From JBMOPD01 sp049323615 (GTDB lineage: Bacteria > Bacillota > Desulfotomaculia > Desulfotomaculales > Desulfocucumaceae), in contig JBMOPD010000076.1 in assembly GCA_049323615.1 (NCBI GenBank), positions 1-31,392 on the forward strand: 31,392 bases of DNA, in the 5' to 3' direction. Within the stretch, counting starts at the first letter, position 1; each line of letters opens with the position of its first letter. The notes under the pieces were generated by a model that was not told the DNA's origin, ran no database searches, and saw only the letters and a program-made list of their open reading frames with translations. The position numbers were made by a program, and so were the translations under genes. This document shows, piece after piece, positions 7,658 to 15,546 of the stretch.

Positions 7658-8637
7658 ATTCTCACCCTCGAACAGGTGGCACGTATGGCATTCCTTTTTC
7701 TCCGGTCAAGCCCCCAAATTCCTGAAGGTCTATAGATTACCATGATTGTAAGGAGCAAGCCGTACAATAAAATCCGGTAATCACCCATGAAGCGGAATAC
7801 CTCAGGCGCTACACCAAGTATCAGAGCCCCTATGGCACAGCCGGTCAGATTGCCCATGCCGCCGACCACAAGCATGCAAAGCACAGCCAGAGAATCTATA
7901 AAAAGAAAGCTGTCCGGGCTGATAAATGAAAAGTAACTGCTGTAAAAAGCGCCTCCCAGGCCGGCAAAAGCAGCCGAAATGCTGAAGGCGGTAACTTTGA
8001 CCAGGCCGGTGTTGACCCCCAGCACCCTGGCGCAGTGTTCATCCGTTCTCAAGGCCAGGAGCTGCAGGCCAAATTTTGAATTTATCAGCCGGTTCATTAC
8101 AAACCAGGTGAACAGGGCAAAGGCAGTGGCCAAATAGAAATAAGGCAGCTTGGAAGTAAAACTGTAGCCGAACAGGGTGGGGCCCGGTATCCCGGGTACG
8201 CCCATGGGGCCATTGGTAAGGGACACCCAGTTGGTCAGTATCAGGCGGGTGATCTCGCCAAAACCCAGAGTCACTATACCCAGGTAATCTCCCCCCACCC
8301 TCATTGACGGAAGCCCGACCAGGATGCCTATCAGTGCCGCGCCGCAAAAAGCCAGCGGCAGCGTTGTCCAAAAAGGCCACCCCAACTTTGACATCAACAG
8401 TCCGGCAAAGTAGGCCCCGATGCCGAAGAAGGCGGCATGTCCCAATTGGAGCAGTCCGGCCAGGCCCATGACCAGGTTAAGGCTCTGAGTCAGCAATACG
8501 TATACCGCCATCATGATCAGCACATGCAGGCCGTATGACCAGTTCCGGATAAAAAGGGGAACAATCAGCCAGGCCGCCAGTAAAATCCACCACCGCTGAC
8601 TCAAGGAAATTTTTATTTGCTCCACTACCGGCTGCAA
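7654..8637 (-). CDS. livM: Branched-chain amino acid ABC transporter permease LivM
   Basis: The polytopic membrane protein (327 residues from the chosen start) contains the LivM-type segment LVMGLAGLLQLGHAAFFGIGAY and later GGMGNLTGCAIGALIL, the permease motif. A GTG at 8649 lies inside the Shine-Dalgarno AGGAGGTG, so I prefer the TTG at 8637, nine bases after it. The gene follows livH closely and overlaps livG. It forms the inner-membrane channel with LivH. Confidence 0.9.
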   Translation of the reverse strand: MQPVVEQIKISLSQRWWILLAAWLIVPLFIRNWSYGLHVLIMMAVYVLLTQSLNLVMGLAGLLQLGHAAFFGIGAYFAGLLMSKLGWPFWTTLPLAFCGAALIGILVGLPSMRVGGDYLGIVTLGFGEITRLILTNWVSLTNGPMGVPGIPGPTLFGYSFTSKLPYFYLATAFALFTWFVMNRLINSKFGLQLLALRTDEHCARVLGVNTGLVKVTAFSISAAFAGLGGAFYSSYFSFISPDSFLFIDSLAVLCMLVVGGMGNLTGCAIGALILGVAPEVFRFMGDYRILLYGLLLTIMVIYRPSGIWGLDRRKRNAIRATCSRVRI

Positions 8638-8652
8638 TATTAAAAACACCTC

Positions 8653-9534
8653 CTACATCTTCTGATTGATGGACTGTCCGAACAAGCCGGTGGGACGAAT
8701 CAGCAGAACCAGGACGAGAATGGAAAAGGCAATGGCGTCCCGGTAACCGGAAGATAAATATCCCGAACCGAAACCTTCGGTCATACCCAGCAAAATCCCA
8801 CCCAGCAGGGACCCCGGTATGCTCCCGATACCACCTATGACGGCCGCCGTAAATGCCTTAATACCTGCATTAAATCCTATTGAGGAGGAAACCACCCCGT
8901 AATAGGCTGATACCAGAACTCCGGCCAGGCCGGCCAGGGCGGAAGAAATGGCCAGGGTAAACTGGGTGACCGCATTGACATCCACGCCCATAAGCTGGGC
9001 GTTAGTGGTGCTGTGGGCAGCCGCCCTCATGGCAATTCCCATTGACGTCTTTTCCACGATTAACCACAGGGCCGCCATGACAATGACCGCCGCCACCAGC
9101 ATGAATATTTGCATGGCGTATATTGTCACCGGTCCCAATTGCCAGACCTGATCGGGGACCTTGACGTCAAAGGAACGGGGAGAGGCTCCCCAGATAAGCA
9201 TCCCCAGGATGCCCAGCACAAACAAAGCCCCTGTGGAAGTCAGCAATCCCGCCATCGGTTCCATATGCCTAACCGGCCTGAAAACCAGCCTCTCCAGTAA
9301 CAGGCCCAGCAAAGCCCCTGAAAGCATCCCTCCCAGCACGCTTATGTAAAAATTACCTCCGCACAGCTGTGCGCACGACAGCCCGATGAACGCCCCCAGC
9401 ATATACACATTGCCGTGGGCGAAGTTGACCACCCTCAGGACACCGAATATCATTGAAAACCCCAGGGCCATCAATCCGTATCCCAAACCCATGACCAGCC
9501 CGTTCAGCAACTGTTGCCAGATCAAGCCTGCCAT
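8653..9534 (-). CDS. livH: Branched-chain amino acid ABC transporter permease LivH
   Basis: This polytopic permease (293 residues from the chosen start) has QLLNGLVMGLGYGLMALGFS near the N-terminus, VVNFAHGNVYMLGAF and AVIGGIGSIPGSLLGG, all typical of LivH. An in-frame ATG at 9567 would add 11 residues without a ribosome site. I chose the ATG at 9534 because the family starts there and GAAGGGGGG precedes it, although at very short spacing. It is first of the liv genes, 79 bases after the DUF362 stop, with no terminator in the gap. Confidence 0.9.
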   Translation of the reverse strand: MAGLIWQQLLNGLVMGLGYGLMALGFSMIFGVLRVVNFAHGNVYMLGAFIGLSCAQLCGGNFYISVLGGMLSGALLGLLLERLVFRPVRHMEPMAGLLTSTGALFVLGILGMLIWGASPRSFDVKVPDQVWQLGPVTIYAMQIFMLVAAVIVMAALWLIVEKTSMGIAMRAAAHSTTNAQLMGVDVNAVTQFTLAISSALAGLAGVLVSAYYGVVSSSIGFNAGIKAFTAAVIGGIGSIPGSLLGGILLGMTEGFGSGYLSSGYRDAIAFSILVLVLLIRPTGLFGQSINQKM

Positions 9535-9613
9535 ACCCCCCTTCGCTTGTTGGCCGGCGCATCTCAAACTTTAGTCAACTATCATTCCTTTCTGCTTTTA
9601 AAGGGCGGCCGGC

Positions 9614-10813
9614 TTAATCTTTAATCTCTTCGGTGGCATAACGCCTTTTAGCCTTGTCACCCACAATACTCTGCACAACCCATATATTATTGGGGGGACA
9701 GCCTTTTGCGTGTTTTCCCAGTGCGGCCAGATGCCTTGTGCACTTGCCCACCAGCACAAGGTTTTCCGGCAAGACGCCCTTTGGCAGTTTGGCCTCCTCG
9801 ATCGGGCCGGCAATCACCGTTTTACCTCTCAGCAAATCCAGGTTGCCGTCGTTTTTGATATCCACGATTGAACTGAGCACGGTATTCCGGCAGCCGGTGC
9901 AGGCGCCTTCCTCAAAAATAAGATTAAAACCTTCCACTTCCACGATCGCGTCTTCCGAAGCGCGCAGAAAACGCCTGCGTACTTCTTCTATCGTTTTGCC
10001 CACAACCGAAATCTGACTCAAGTCGTTTGTACCAAGGCCACGCCCGGCGGCTTTTACCGAAAGGAGAAGTTCCCCCGGCTCAAATCCCATTATTGCTCCG
10101 CACACCGTATCTACGGCTACCAGGTCACGGCCTGCCACAATAAGGTCCATTTCCACCGTCTTGCCGAAAATGGGCCCCAGCCCCTCCTGGCCGTATATGC
10201 CGTCCACAACGGCAAGCACCGGTTTAACGGCGCTTGCCAAATCCACAACACAGTCAAACACGCCGGTGCTGTGGAAATCCTTTTTCATCTGGTCGGTAAT
10301 TAGGCCCTTCAGATTCTTTAAGCTCAGCGTCGCTTCCGTCTGGTCATGGGTTTTGAGGACCGGCACGCTGATAATGGCATCGGCCTTAACCACCGGCTCA
10401 AAGGTTTTTACTCCGGTAATCAGCCTTCCGCCCGGTATTTGCAGGCTGACCTGGGGGGTTTTTTTCAGGTCGATAACCTCATATCCCTGTTCACGAAGCC
10501 TGTCGTAACCGGTGGCCTGAATTACCTTTTCGGTATCCACGCCCGCGGCGGACGCCTCGGCAATAGCAGGCCGGGCCCCCATCTCCCGGACAAAATCGGC
10601 CAGCGCCCGGCAAACATCCGGATTGGTAACGGCTCCGGAGTTTATTCCCCCGGGCACAGCCACCAGATTGGGCTTGATCAGCACCAGCCTGCCTGGAGCG
10701 ATTATATCTGAGAGATCTCCCAGCAGGGACAGGGCATTGCGGACGGCCTGGCTAATCTGCCCGCTGTCCGGCCGGGGATTGGTTCTGGTAATCGCCACGA
10801 CTTTACTTTTCAC
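9614..10813 (-). CDS. DUF362 domain protein with a four-cysteine C-terminal part
   Basis: The 399-residue protein has the DUF362 pattern: VLIKPNLV (44-51), the acidic AEASA block (85-89), ISVPVLKTHDQTEATLSLKNLKG (148-170, given by position) and VAVDTVCGAIMGF. The C-terminal part has Cys305 and Cys308 (CTGC), Cys358 and Cys372, a spacing that could hold an iron-sulfur cluster; this is inference. The start GTG at 10813 has GAGGAGA eight bases upstream. It lies between a TIGR04076 gene and livH in a run from leucine dehydrogenase to the Liv transporter. No biochemical role is known to me for this group. A redox or cofactor role in amino acid oxidation is plausible. Confidence 0.82.
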   Translation of the reverse strand: MKSKVVAITRTNPRPDSGQISQAVRNALSLLGDLSDIIAPGRLVLIKPNLVAVPGGINSGAVTNPDVCRALADFVREMGARPAIAEASAAGVDTEKVIQATGYDRLREQGYEVIDLKKTPQVSLQIPGGRLITGVKTFEPVVKADAIISVPVLKTHDQTEATLSLKNLKGLITDQMKKDFHSTGVFDCVVDLASAVKPVLAVVDGIYGQEGLGPIFGKTVEMDLIVAGRDLVAVDTVCGAIMGFEPGELLLSVKAAGRGLGTNDLSQISVVGKTIEEVRRRFLRASEDAIVEVEGFNLIFEEGACTGCRNTVLSSIVDIKNDGNLDLLRGKTVIAGPIEEAKLPKGVLPENLVLVGKCTRHLAALGKHAKGCPPNNIWVVQSIVGDKAKRRYATEEIKD

Positions 10814-10851
10814 CTTTTGATTCTCCTCGCTTTTATTTATTCAGTTAAATA

Positions 10852-11133
10852 TCATTCGGCCGTGATCTTCCAGAATACCGTGCCGCCTTCGCTCAGGGGA
10901 GGGCCGGGGTCGATGCACTGTACTATCTTTTCCTTCATGCCAAAGTTCGCAATATCGTAGCCCAGGCGGGCGGCAAAAATGATCGGATAAATGGTACTCA
11001 GGGCGAAGGGGCAGACTTTTGTGCTTTCCGTTAAATTAAGGTTGGCCCCCTCAAAAACCATCCTGTCTCCCGGCACAATGTTGGCGCTGCAGGTTCCGTT
11101 AACACGGTCAGCCACCACTGTAACCTTTTTCAT
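10852..11133 (-). CDS. TIGR04076 family small protein
   Basis: The 93-residue protein resembles the TIGR04076 family: an N-terminal strand KVTVVADRVNGTC, GDRMVFEG, and CPFALSTIYPIIFAARLG in the middle. Three cysteines (15, 41, 73) are present, the second in the conserved CP motif. No signal peptide is seen. The gene lies 13 bases after the leucine dehydrogenase stop and 38 bases before the DUF362 gene, so all three are probably co-transcribed. Members often sit beside amino acid or aldehyde oxidoreductase genes in anaerobes, as I recall, but the function is unknown. Confidence 0.75.
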   Translation of the reverse strand: MKKVTVVADRVNGTCSANIVPGDRMVFEGANLNLTESTKVCPFALSTIYPIIFAARLGYDIANFGMKEKIVQCIDPGPPLSEGGTVFWKITAE

Positions 11134-11146
11134 TTTCCAGACCTCC

Positions 11147-12211
11147 TTATATGTTCTTCACCTTTCTTATCTCGTTAATCCTGCGCTCGGCATACCTGTC
11201 CGCCGCCAGGTAGGTGGGGATGTTTTGCTCTTTGGCTATTTTTATTACCGCCTCCATGGTCTGGTAGACCCGGGCCACGTTTTTGGCGGCGCGTTCCCTG
11301 TTGTGCTGTCCGTACATCAACCGGTCGGTGTCGTAAATGGTGCCGCCGGCATTGGCAATATAATCCGGCACATAAAAAATCCCTTTTTGCTCCAGGATAT
11401 CTCCGTGCCGGGGTTCCTTCAGCTGGTTATTGGCACAGCCCGCCACTATTTTGCACTTCAAGAGAGGGATGGTTTCATCATTGATCACGGCCCCCAGGGC
11501 GCAGGGTGAAAAAATATCGCAATCCACCTCATATATCTTGTCCGGCGCCACGGTTTCAGCCTTGAACTCACTTGCTGCAGCCTTTGCCCTTTCCATGTCG
11601 ATATCGGTGATTACCAGATCCGCCCCCTCTTTGGCCAGCAATTCAACAACATGGTACCCCACCGATCCCACTCCCTGTACCGCCACCCGCTTCCCGGACA
11701 GCGCATCGGTGCCGTACAGGTGCTTGTGGGCCGCCTTTAATGCCTGTATGGTGCTGAAAGCGGTAGAGGGGGATATTGGCCCGGCGCCTCCGAGATACTC
11801 CGGGAGGGTAACCACATACGGCGTTTCCATGCGGATATATTCCATGTCCTCAAGGGTGGTGCCCACATCTTCACCGGTAATATAGCGGCCGTTCAAAATA
11901 TTGATAAATCTTCCCAGGGCCCTGAACAGGGCTTCGCTTTTTTGAGTTTTCGGGTCGCCGATCACTACGGCTTTCCCCCCGCCGAGATTGACACCGGCGG
12001 CGGCATATTTATAGGTCATCCCCCGGGCCAAACGCAAGGCGTCCTCAATGGCGTCCTCTTCCCGGCCGTATGTCCACATCCGGCAGCCGCCGGTGGCGGG
12101 GCCCAGAGTAGTGTCATGCAGGGCAATAACAGCTTTCAGGCCAACAGATTTATCCTGGCAAAAATAAAGGTTTTCGTAATCAAAATTCTCCATGTAATCA
12201 AAAATAATCAT
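11147..12211 (-). CDS. ldh: Leucine (branched-chain amino acid) dehydrogenase
   Basis: The 354-residue Glu/Leu/Phe/Val dehydrogenase is close to the usual leucine dehydrogenase length. The substrate domain has GPATGGCRMW (37-46), Lys68 and the catalytic Lys80 in GGGKAVV; GRYITGEDVGT follows. The Rossmann domain has GVGSVGYHVVELL followed by ITDID, an acidic end that fits NAD+. It would convert leucine, isoleucine or valine plus NAD+ to the 2-oxoacid and ammonia. The start ATG at 12211 has AGAAAGGGG 11 bases upstream; an internal ATG at residue 7 lacks one. It opens the branched-chain module, ahead of TIGR04076, DUF362 and liv. A phenylalanine or valine preference cannot be excluded. Confidence 0.9.
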   Translation of the reverse strand: MIIFDYMENFDYENLYFCQDKSVGLKAVIALHDTTLGPATGGCRMWTYGREEDAIEDALRLARGMTYKYAAAGVNLGGGKAVVIGDPKTQKSEALFRALGRFINILNGRYITGEDVGTTLEDMEYIRMETPYVVTLPEYLGGAGPISPSTAFSTIQALKAAHKHLYGTDALSGKRVAVQGVGSVGYHVVELLAKEGADLVITDIDMERAKAAASEFKAETVAPDKIYEVDCDIFSPCALGAVINDETIPLLKCKIVAGCANNQLKEPRHGDILEQKGIFYVPDYIANAGGTIYDTDRLMYGQHNRERAAKNVARVYQTMEAVIKIAKEQNIPTYLAADRYAERRINEIRKVKNI

Positions 12212-12315
12212 TTGGTTAAAACCCCTTTCTGTTTGTTTTCCCGGTTCACCAACGCTATCAGTGAAATATATATAACTGTTGGTTAAACACCCCCCAGGAC
12301 CGTTGCATTACGGAC

Positions 12316-12342
12316 GGTATACCCTGGTCATACCGCGGTATG
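12316..12342. promoter_or_regulatory. Paired palindromes upstream of leucine dehydrogenase (candidate operator)
   Basis: A perfect 14-bp palindrome CATACCGCGGTATG (12329-12342) lies five bases from an 8-bp palindrome GGTATACC (12316-12323). They share the GGTAT half-site, suggesting tandem binding of a dimeric regulator. They lie 105-131 bases upstream of the leucine dehydrogenase start, in a 190-base gap after the ylzJ terminator. The regulator is unknown. Confidence 0.4.
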
Positions 12343-12401
12343 CATCTAAATATTCTCTATTTTTTTATTTTTTCCTTCTTTTTTTATGGAACAAAAATTA
12401 C

Positions 12402-12439
12402 AAAAAAAAGTAACTGCCGACGATTGGTATGGCAGTTAC
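12402..12439 (-). terminator. Rho-independent terminator after ylzJ
   Basis: The 9-bp perfect stem GTAACTGCC/GGCAGTTAC (12410-12418 and 12431-12439) is followed on the minus strand by eight Ts (12402-12409). It ends the rnjB-independent tepA-ylzJ transcript and separates it from the leucine dehydrogenase module. Confidence 0.9.
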
Positions 12440-12467
12440 CTTCCTCAACCTCCTGAGAAATTAAAAG

Positions 12468-12680
12468 TTATCTTTCCAGGAAATTTCCCGGGGTGTATTC
12501 GGGTTTTAAATAGTCGGCGGGGTCGGTGCTCAGCAGCCGGGCAATTTTATGCCTGCCGTCCCTTGTTCTCTCCACCAGCACGGGCACGCCCCGGTGGTAC
12601 ACCTGGCCGTATTCGGGGGGGCACATGTCTTCCAGCCCCTCCAGCACCAGCTCCAGCTGCATCGGCGTCCAAAGTATCAC
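12468..12680 (-). CDS. ylzJ: YlzJ-like protein
   Basis: The 70-residue protein has the YlzJ-family features: an N-terminal MILWTPMQLELVLEG, the GVPVLVE strand and a proline/tyrosine-rich C-terminus containing YLKPEYTPG. The start is a GTG at 12680 overlapping the tepA stop as GTGA, with GAGAGGTG upstream. Its position directly after tepA matches Bacillus subtilis. The function is unknown; in Bacillus it belongs to the spore-associated spoVF-tepA neighbourhood. Confidence 0.85.
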   Translation of the reverse strand: MILWTPMQLELVLEGLEDMCPPEYGQVYHRGVPVLVERTRDGRHKIARLLSTDPADYLKPEYTPGNFLER

Positions 12681-13516
12681 TGCAAAGACACCTCTCTATT
12701 CTTTTTAGCATCCTCAATCATCTGTTTCAGCTTGACTACCGCCTGGCTGATCCCGCCCACCTCGTCGATGAGCCCCTTTTCCACCGCTTCCTTGCCGATC
12801 AGCACGGTGCCGATGTCCCTGGCCAGTTCCCCGGTCCTGAACATCAGTTCCCGGAACTGCCCGGCGCTGATCCTGGAGTGGCCGGTAACAAAGTTGACCA
12901 CGCGGTCCTGCATCTTGTCAAGGTATTCGTAAGTCTGGGGAACACCGATGACCAGACCGTTGAGACGGATCGGGTGGATGGTCATGCTGGCGGTATCGGC
13001 AATAAAACTGTAGTCCCCCGCCACGGCTATGGGTACTCCGATGGAGTGGCCACCCCCCAGGACGACGGACACCTTGGGCTTGGAAAGACTGGTAATCATC
13101 TCGGCTATGGCCAGCCCGGCCTCCACGTCCCCGCCGACGGTATTCAGTATCACCAGCACCCCCTCTATTTCATTGGCCTGTTCAATAGCCACCAGCTGGG
13201 GGATAACGTGCTCGTACTTGGTGGTCTTGTTTTGCGGCGGCAGGACCAGGTGGCCTTCAATCTGTCCCACTATGGTGAGGCAGTGAATATTGCTCTTCAC
13301 TTCGGGAAGCTGCGTTGTGCCCAGTTCCTTGATCGATCCCATGGTCGACTTTGGGCGGCCCTGTACCCGGCGGGGCTCCCGGGGGTGCTCATGGGGATGA
13401 TCAGGCTGATCAGGGTAATCGGGGTGATAGTCCGGCTCGATACTAGGCTCCGGATCAATATCGGGGGAATAGGGAAAAACCCCCGGCTCTTCGTCATAAG
13501 AGCTGTATCTGGGCAT
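12677..13516 (-). CDS. tepA: TepA, ClpP-like serine peptidase family protein
   Basis: I place the start at the ATG at 13516 (279 residues) because GAGGAGG lies six to seven bases upstream; a longer in-frame start at 13537 would read through that site. Residues from about 70 form a Clp-fold domain: GGDVEAGLAIAEMI, GHSIG at 156-160 with the likely nucleophile Ser158, and MTIHPIR with His181. The first 60 residues are an extra low-complexity tail rich in Asp, Pro, His and Tyr, longer than in Bacillus TepA (about 245 residues total). TepA has been linked to protein translocation and signal-peptide degradation. Bounded by a terminator upstream and coupled to ylzJ. Confidence 0.9.
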   Translation of the reverse strand: MPRYSSYDEEPGVFPYSPDIDPEPSIEPDYHPDYPDQPDHPHEHPREPRRVQGRPKSTMGSIKELGTTQLPEVKSNIHCLTIVGQIEGHLVLPPQNKTTKYEHVIPQLVAIEQANEIEGVLVILNTVGGDVEAGLAIAEMITSLSKPKVSVVLGGGHSIGVPIAVAGDYSFIADTASMTIHPIRLNGLVIGVPQTYEYLDKMQDRVVNFVTGHSRISAGQFRELMFRTGELARDIGTVLIGKEAVEKGLIDEVGGISQAVVKLKQMIEDAKKNREVSLQ

Positions 13517-13563
13517 GCTTATCCTCCTCAATTTCATATCTACCTTAGTATGCTTTTGGAGGC

Positions 13564-13600
13564 TAAAAAATAAACGGGTCTTTGACCCGTTTATTTTTTT
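13564..13600. terminator. Strong bidirectional terminator between rnjB and tepA
   Basis: A 10-bp perfect stem TAAACGGGTC/GACCCGTTTA with a three-base loop is flanked by an A-run on one side and a T-run on the other, so it can work on both strands. It begins just after the rnjB stop at 13612. Confidence 0.9.
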
Positions 13601-13611
13601 AATTTTTTCAG

Positions 13612-15276
13612 TTATATATCCATGATGATTGGCAGTATCATTGGCCTTCTCCTGGTTTTTTCATAAAGGAATTTTCCCAATACGTCCCTTATCTGGGATT
13701 TAATGGCGGACCACTCGGTTATGCCCTTGTCAAAACATTTTTCAAGGGTTTGCTTTACCTTCTCCCTGGCCTCGTCCATCAACTGCTCAGACTCCCTCAC
13801 GTACACAAATCCCCTGGAAACAATATCCGGGCCGGCCACTATCAACCCGCTGTCCTTGCTGATGGTTACCACCACGATCAGTATCCCGTCCTGAGAAAGC
13901 TGCTTGCGGTCCCGCAGCACTATATTGCCGACGTCGCCCACACCCAGCCCGTCTATAAGGACTCTCCCGGCGGTAACCCGTCCGGCCATTTTTCCCATTC
14001 GTTTGGAAAACTCAAGCACCTGTCCGTTTTCACAGACAAATACATGATTGGCCGGGATGCCCATTTCCCTTGCCAGCCGGGCGTGCTTGATCAGCATGCG
14101 GTGCTCCCCGTGCACCGGCACAAAAAACCTGGGCCGGGTCAGGCTGATCATCAGCTTCAGCTCTTCCTGGCTGGGGTGTCCGCTCACGTGTATCCCGGAA
14201 ACAGGTTCATAAACCACCTGGGCCCCCTGTTTGAAAAGCAGGTCGATTACCCTGGCCACCAGCTTTTCATTGCCCGGGATGGGACTGGCCGAAATGATAA
14301 TGGTGTCGCCAGGCATTATTTCCACCTGGCGGTGATCTCCCAGGGCCATCCTGGTCAGCGCCGACATGGGCTCCCCCTGGCTGCCTGTGGAAAGGTACAG
14401 CACTTTGTTTTTGGGCAGGCGGGACGCCTCTTCCACCTCTACCAGGGTCCCCTCCGGTATGGACAGGTAGCCCAGCTCGTGGGCTATACTGACCACATTG
14501 ACCATGCTGCGGCCCACAATGGCCACCTTGCGGTCATACCTGTGGGCGGTGGTAATAGCCTGCTGCAGCCGGTGCACGTTGGAGGCGAAGGTGGCCATGA
14601 TAATCCGCTCCCTGGCCTGACCGAACACCTCGTCCAGGGTATTGCCCACAAATTTTTCCGACAGGGTATAGCCCGGCCTCTCCACATTCGTACTGTCCGA
14701 CAGCAGCACCAGGACGCCTTTCTCGCCAAGCTGGGCAAACTTGTGGAAGTCTAATATCTCCCCGTCCACCGGTGTGTAATCCACCTTGAAGTCGCCGGTA
14801 TGCACTATTGTGCCTATGGGAGTGTGAATGGCCAGCGCCACCGCGTCCGGCACACTGTGGGACACCCTGATGAACTCGACCTTGAACGGCCCTATCTGTA
14901 CTGTATCTCTGGGCTTTACGGTATTCAGCTGAACGTCCTTTTCGATACCCTGTTCCTTTAATTTTCCGCCCAGCAGCCCCAGAGTAAGCCTGGTGCCGTA
15001 GACCGGGACATTTATCTGCCGCAGCACATAAGGCAGCGCCCCGATGTGGTCCTCGTGGCCGTGTGTAAGTATAATCCCCAGCACCTGTTCCCTGTTTTCC
15101 AGCAGGAAGGTTACATCCGGTATAACCACGTCGATTCCCAGCAATTCTTCCTCGGGAAACATCAGTCCGCAATCTATAACCAGGATTTTATCCCCAAATC
15201 TCACCGCCATCATGTTTTTACCTATCTCACCCATTCCCCCCAGGGGAATCAGGGCAATCCTCGGTTCCTTTGCCAA
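13612..15276 (-). CDS. rnjB: Ribonuclease J (RNase J, metallo-beta-lactamase/beta-CASP)
   Basis: The start is a TTG at 15276, six bases after AAGGAGGTG; the longer in-frame start at 15339 would add 21 residues and read through this site. The 554 residues match the family's usual length of about 555. THGHEDH (71-77) is the metallo-beta-lactamase zinc motif, and the beta-CASP and C-terminal parts contain LLSDSTN, STGSQGEPMSAL and HVSGHPSQEEL. RNase J is a 5'-3' exonuclease and endonuclease in mRNA turnover. It lies between dapA and tepA as rnjB does in Bacillus, but has its own promoter and terminator here. A sole RNase J elsewhere could make rnjA the better symbol. Confidence 0.93.
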   Translation of the reverse strand: MAKEPRIALIPLGGMGEIGKNMMAVRFGDKILVIDCGLMFPEEELLGIDVVIPDVTFLLENREQVLGIILTHGHEDHIGALPYVLRQINVPVYGTRLTLGLLGGKLKEQGIEKDVQLNTVKPRDTVQIGPFKVEFIRVSHSVPDAVALAIHTPIGTIVHTGDFKVDYTPVDGEILDFHKFAQLGEKGVLVLLSDSTNVERPGYTLSEKFVGNTLDEVFGQARERIIMATFASNVHRLQQAITTAHRYDRKVAIVGRSMVNVVSIAHELGYLSIPEGTLVEVEEASRLPKNKVLYLSTGSQGEPMSALTRMALGDHRQVEIMPGDTIIISASPIPGNEKLVARVIDLLFKQGAQVVYEPVSGIHVSGHPSQEELKLMISLTRPRFFVPVHGEHRMLIKHARLAREMGIPANHVFVCENGQVLEFSKRMGKMAGRVTAGRVLIDGLGVGDVGNIVLRDRKQLSQDGILIVVVTISKDSGLIVAGPDIVSRGFVYVRESEQLMDEAREKVKQTLEKCFDKGITEWSAIKSQIRDVLGKFLYEKTRRRPMILPIIMDI

Positions 15277-15411
15277 AATCCGCACCTCCTTACTGTTCGT
15301 AAAAAAGCCTCCACAAAAAAAAATCACCGGTGAGAGCAACAGGAGAAGGTGGGGATAAACCTCGCGGTTGATAGATTCCGGATTTTTTAGCCGACCTGTA
15401 TCTTCCGTATC

Positions 15412-15440
15412 ATATTATATTAACCCTTGGATTTAATCAA
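15412..15440 (-). promoter_or_regulatory. Sigma-A-type promoter for rnjB
   Basis: On the minus strand TTGATT (15435-15440), a 17-base spacer and TAATAT (15412-15417) lie about 135 bases before the rnjB start; an overlapping TATAAT (15414-15419) is an alternative -10. The dapA terminator lies upstream, so rnjB appears to be transcribed independently. Confidence 0.55.
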
Positions 15441-15497
15441 TAGGGAAAATTCAATTCTATTTTTCCCGTTCCATGGCATTAAAATACTACACTGCCA

Positions 15498-15530
15498 AGG
15501 GGTCATCCGTCAGGGTCCGGGCTGACCCCT
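15498..15530. other. Hairpin in the dapA-rnjB gap
   Basis: Inverted repeat AGGGGTCA/TGACCCCT (15498-15505 and 15523-15530), 8 bp, 17-base loop. It lies between the dapA terminator and the rnjB promoter with no T-run on the minus strand. Role unknown; the rest of the gap (15277-15590) shows only the promoter and terminator. Confidence 0.35.
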
Positions 15531-15546
15531 AATCCCTGTCTGCTTA

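Noticed and set aside
12386..13573. A 395-codon plus-strand frame across tepA and ylzJ
   Set aside because: It is the antisense shadow of two recognised genes; it begins inside a terminator region and its Pro/His/Gly-rich composition mirrors the minus-strand coding.
13750..14754. A 334-codon plus-strand frame within rnjB
   Set aside because: It is entirely antisense to a conserved RNase J with all motifs intact, with no ribosome site or family features.
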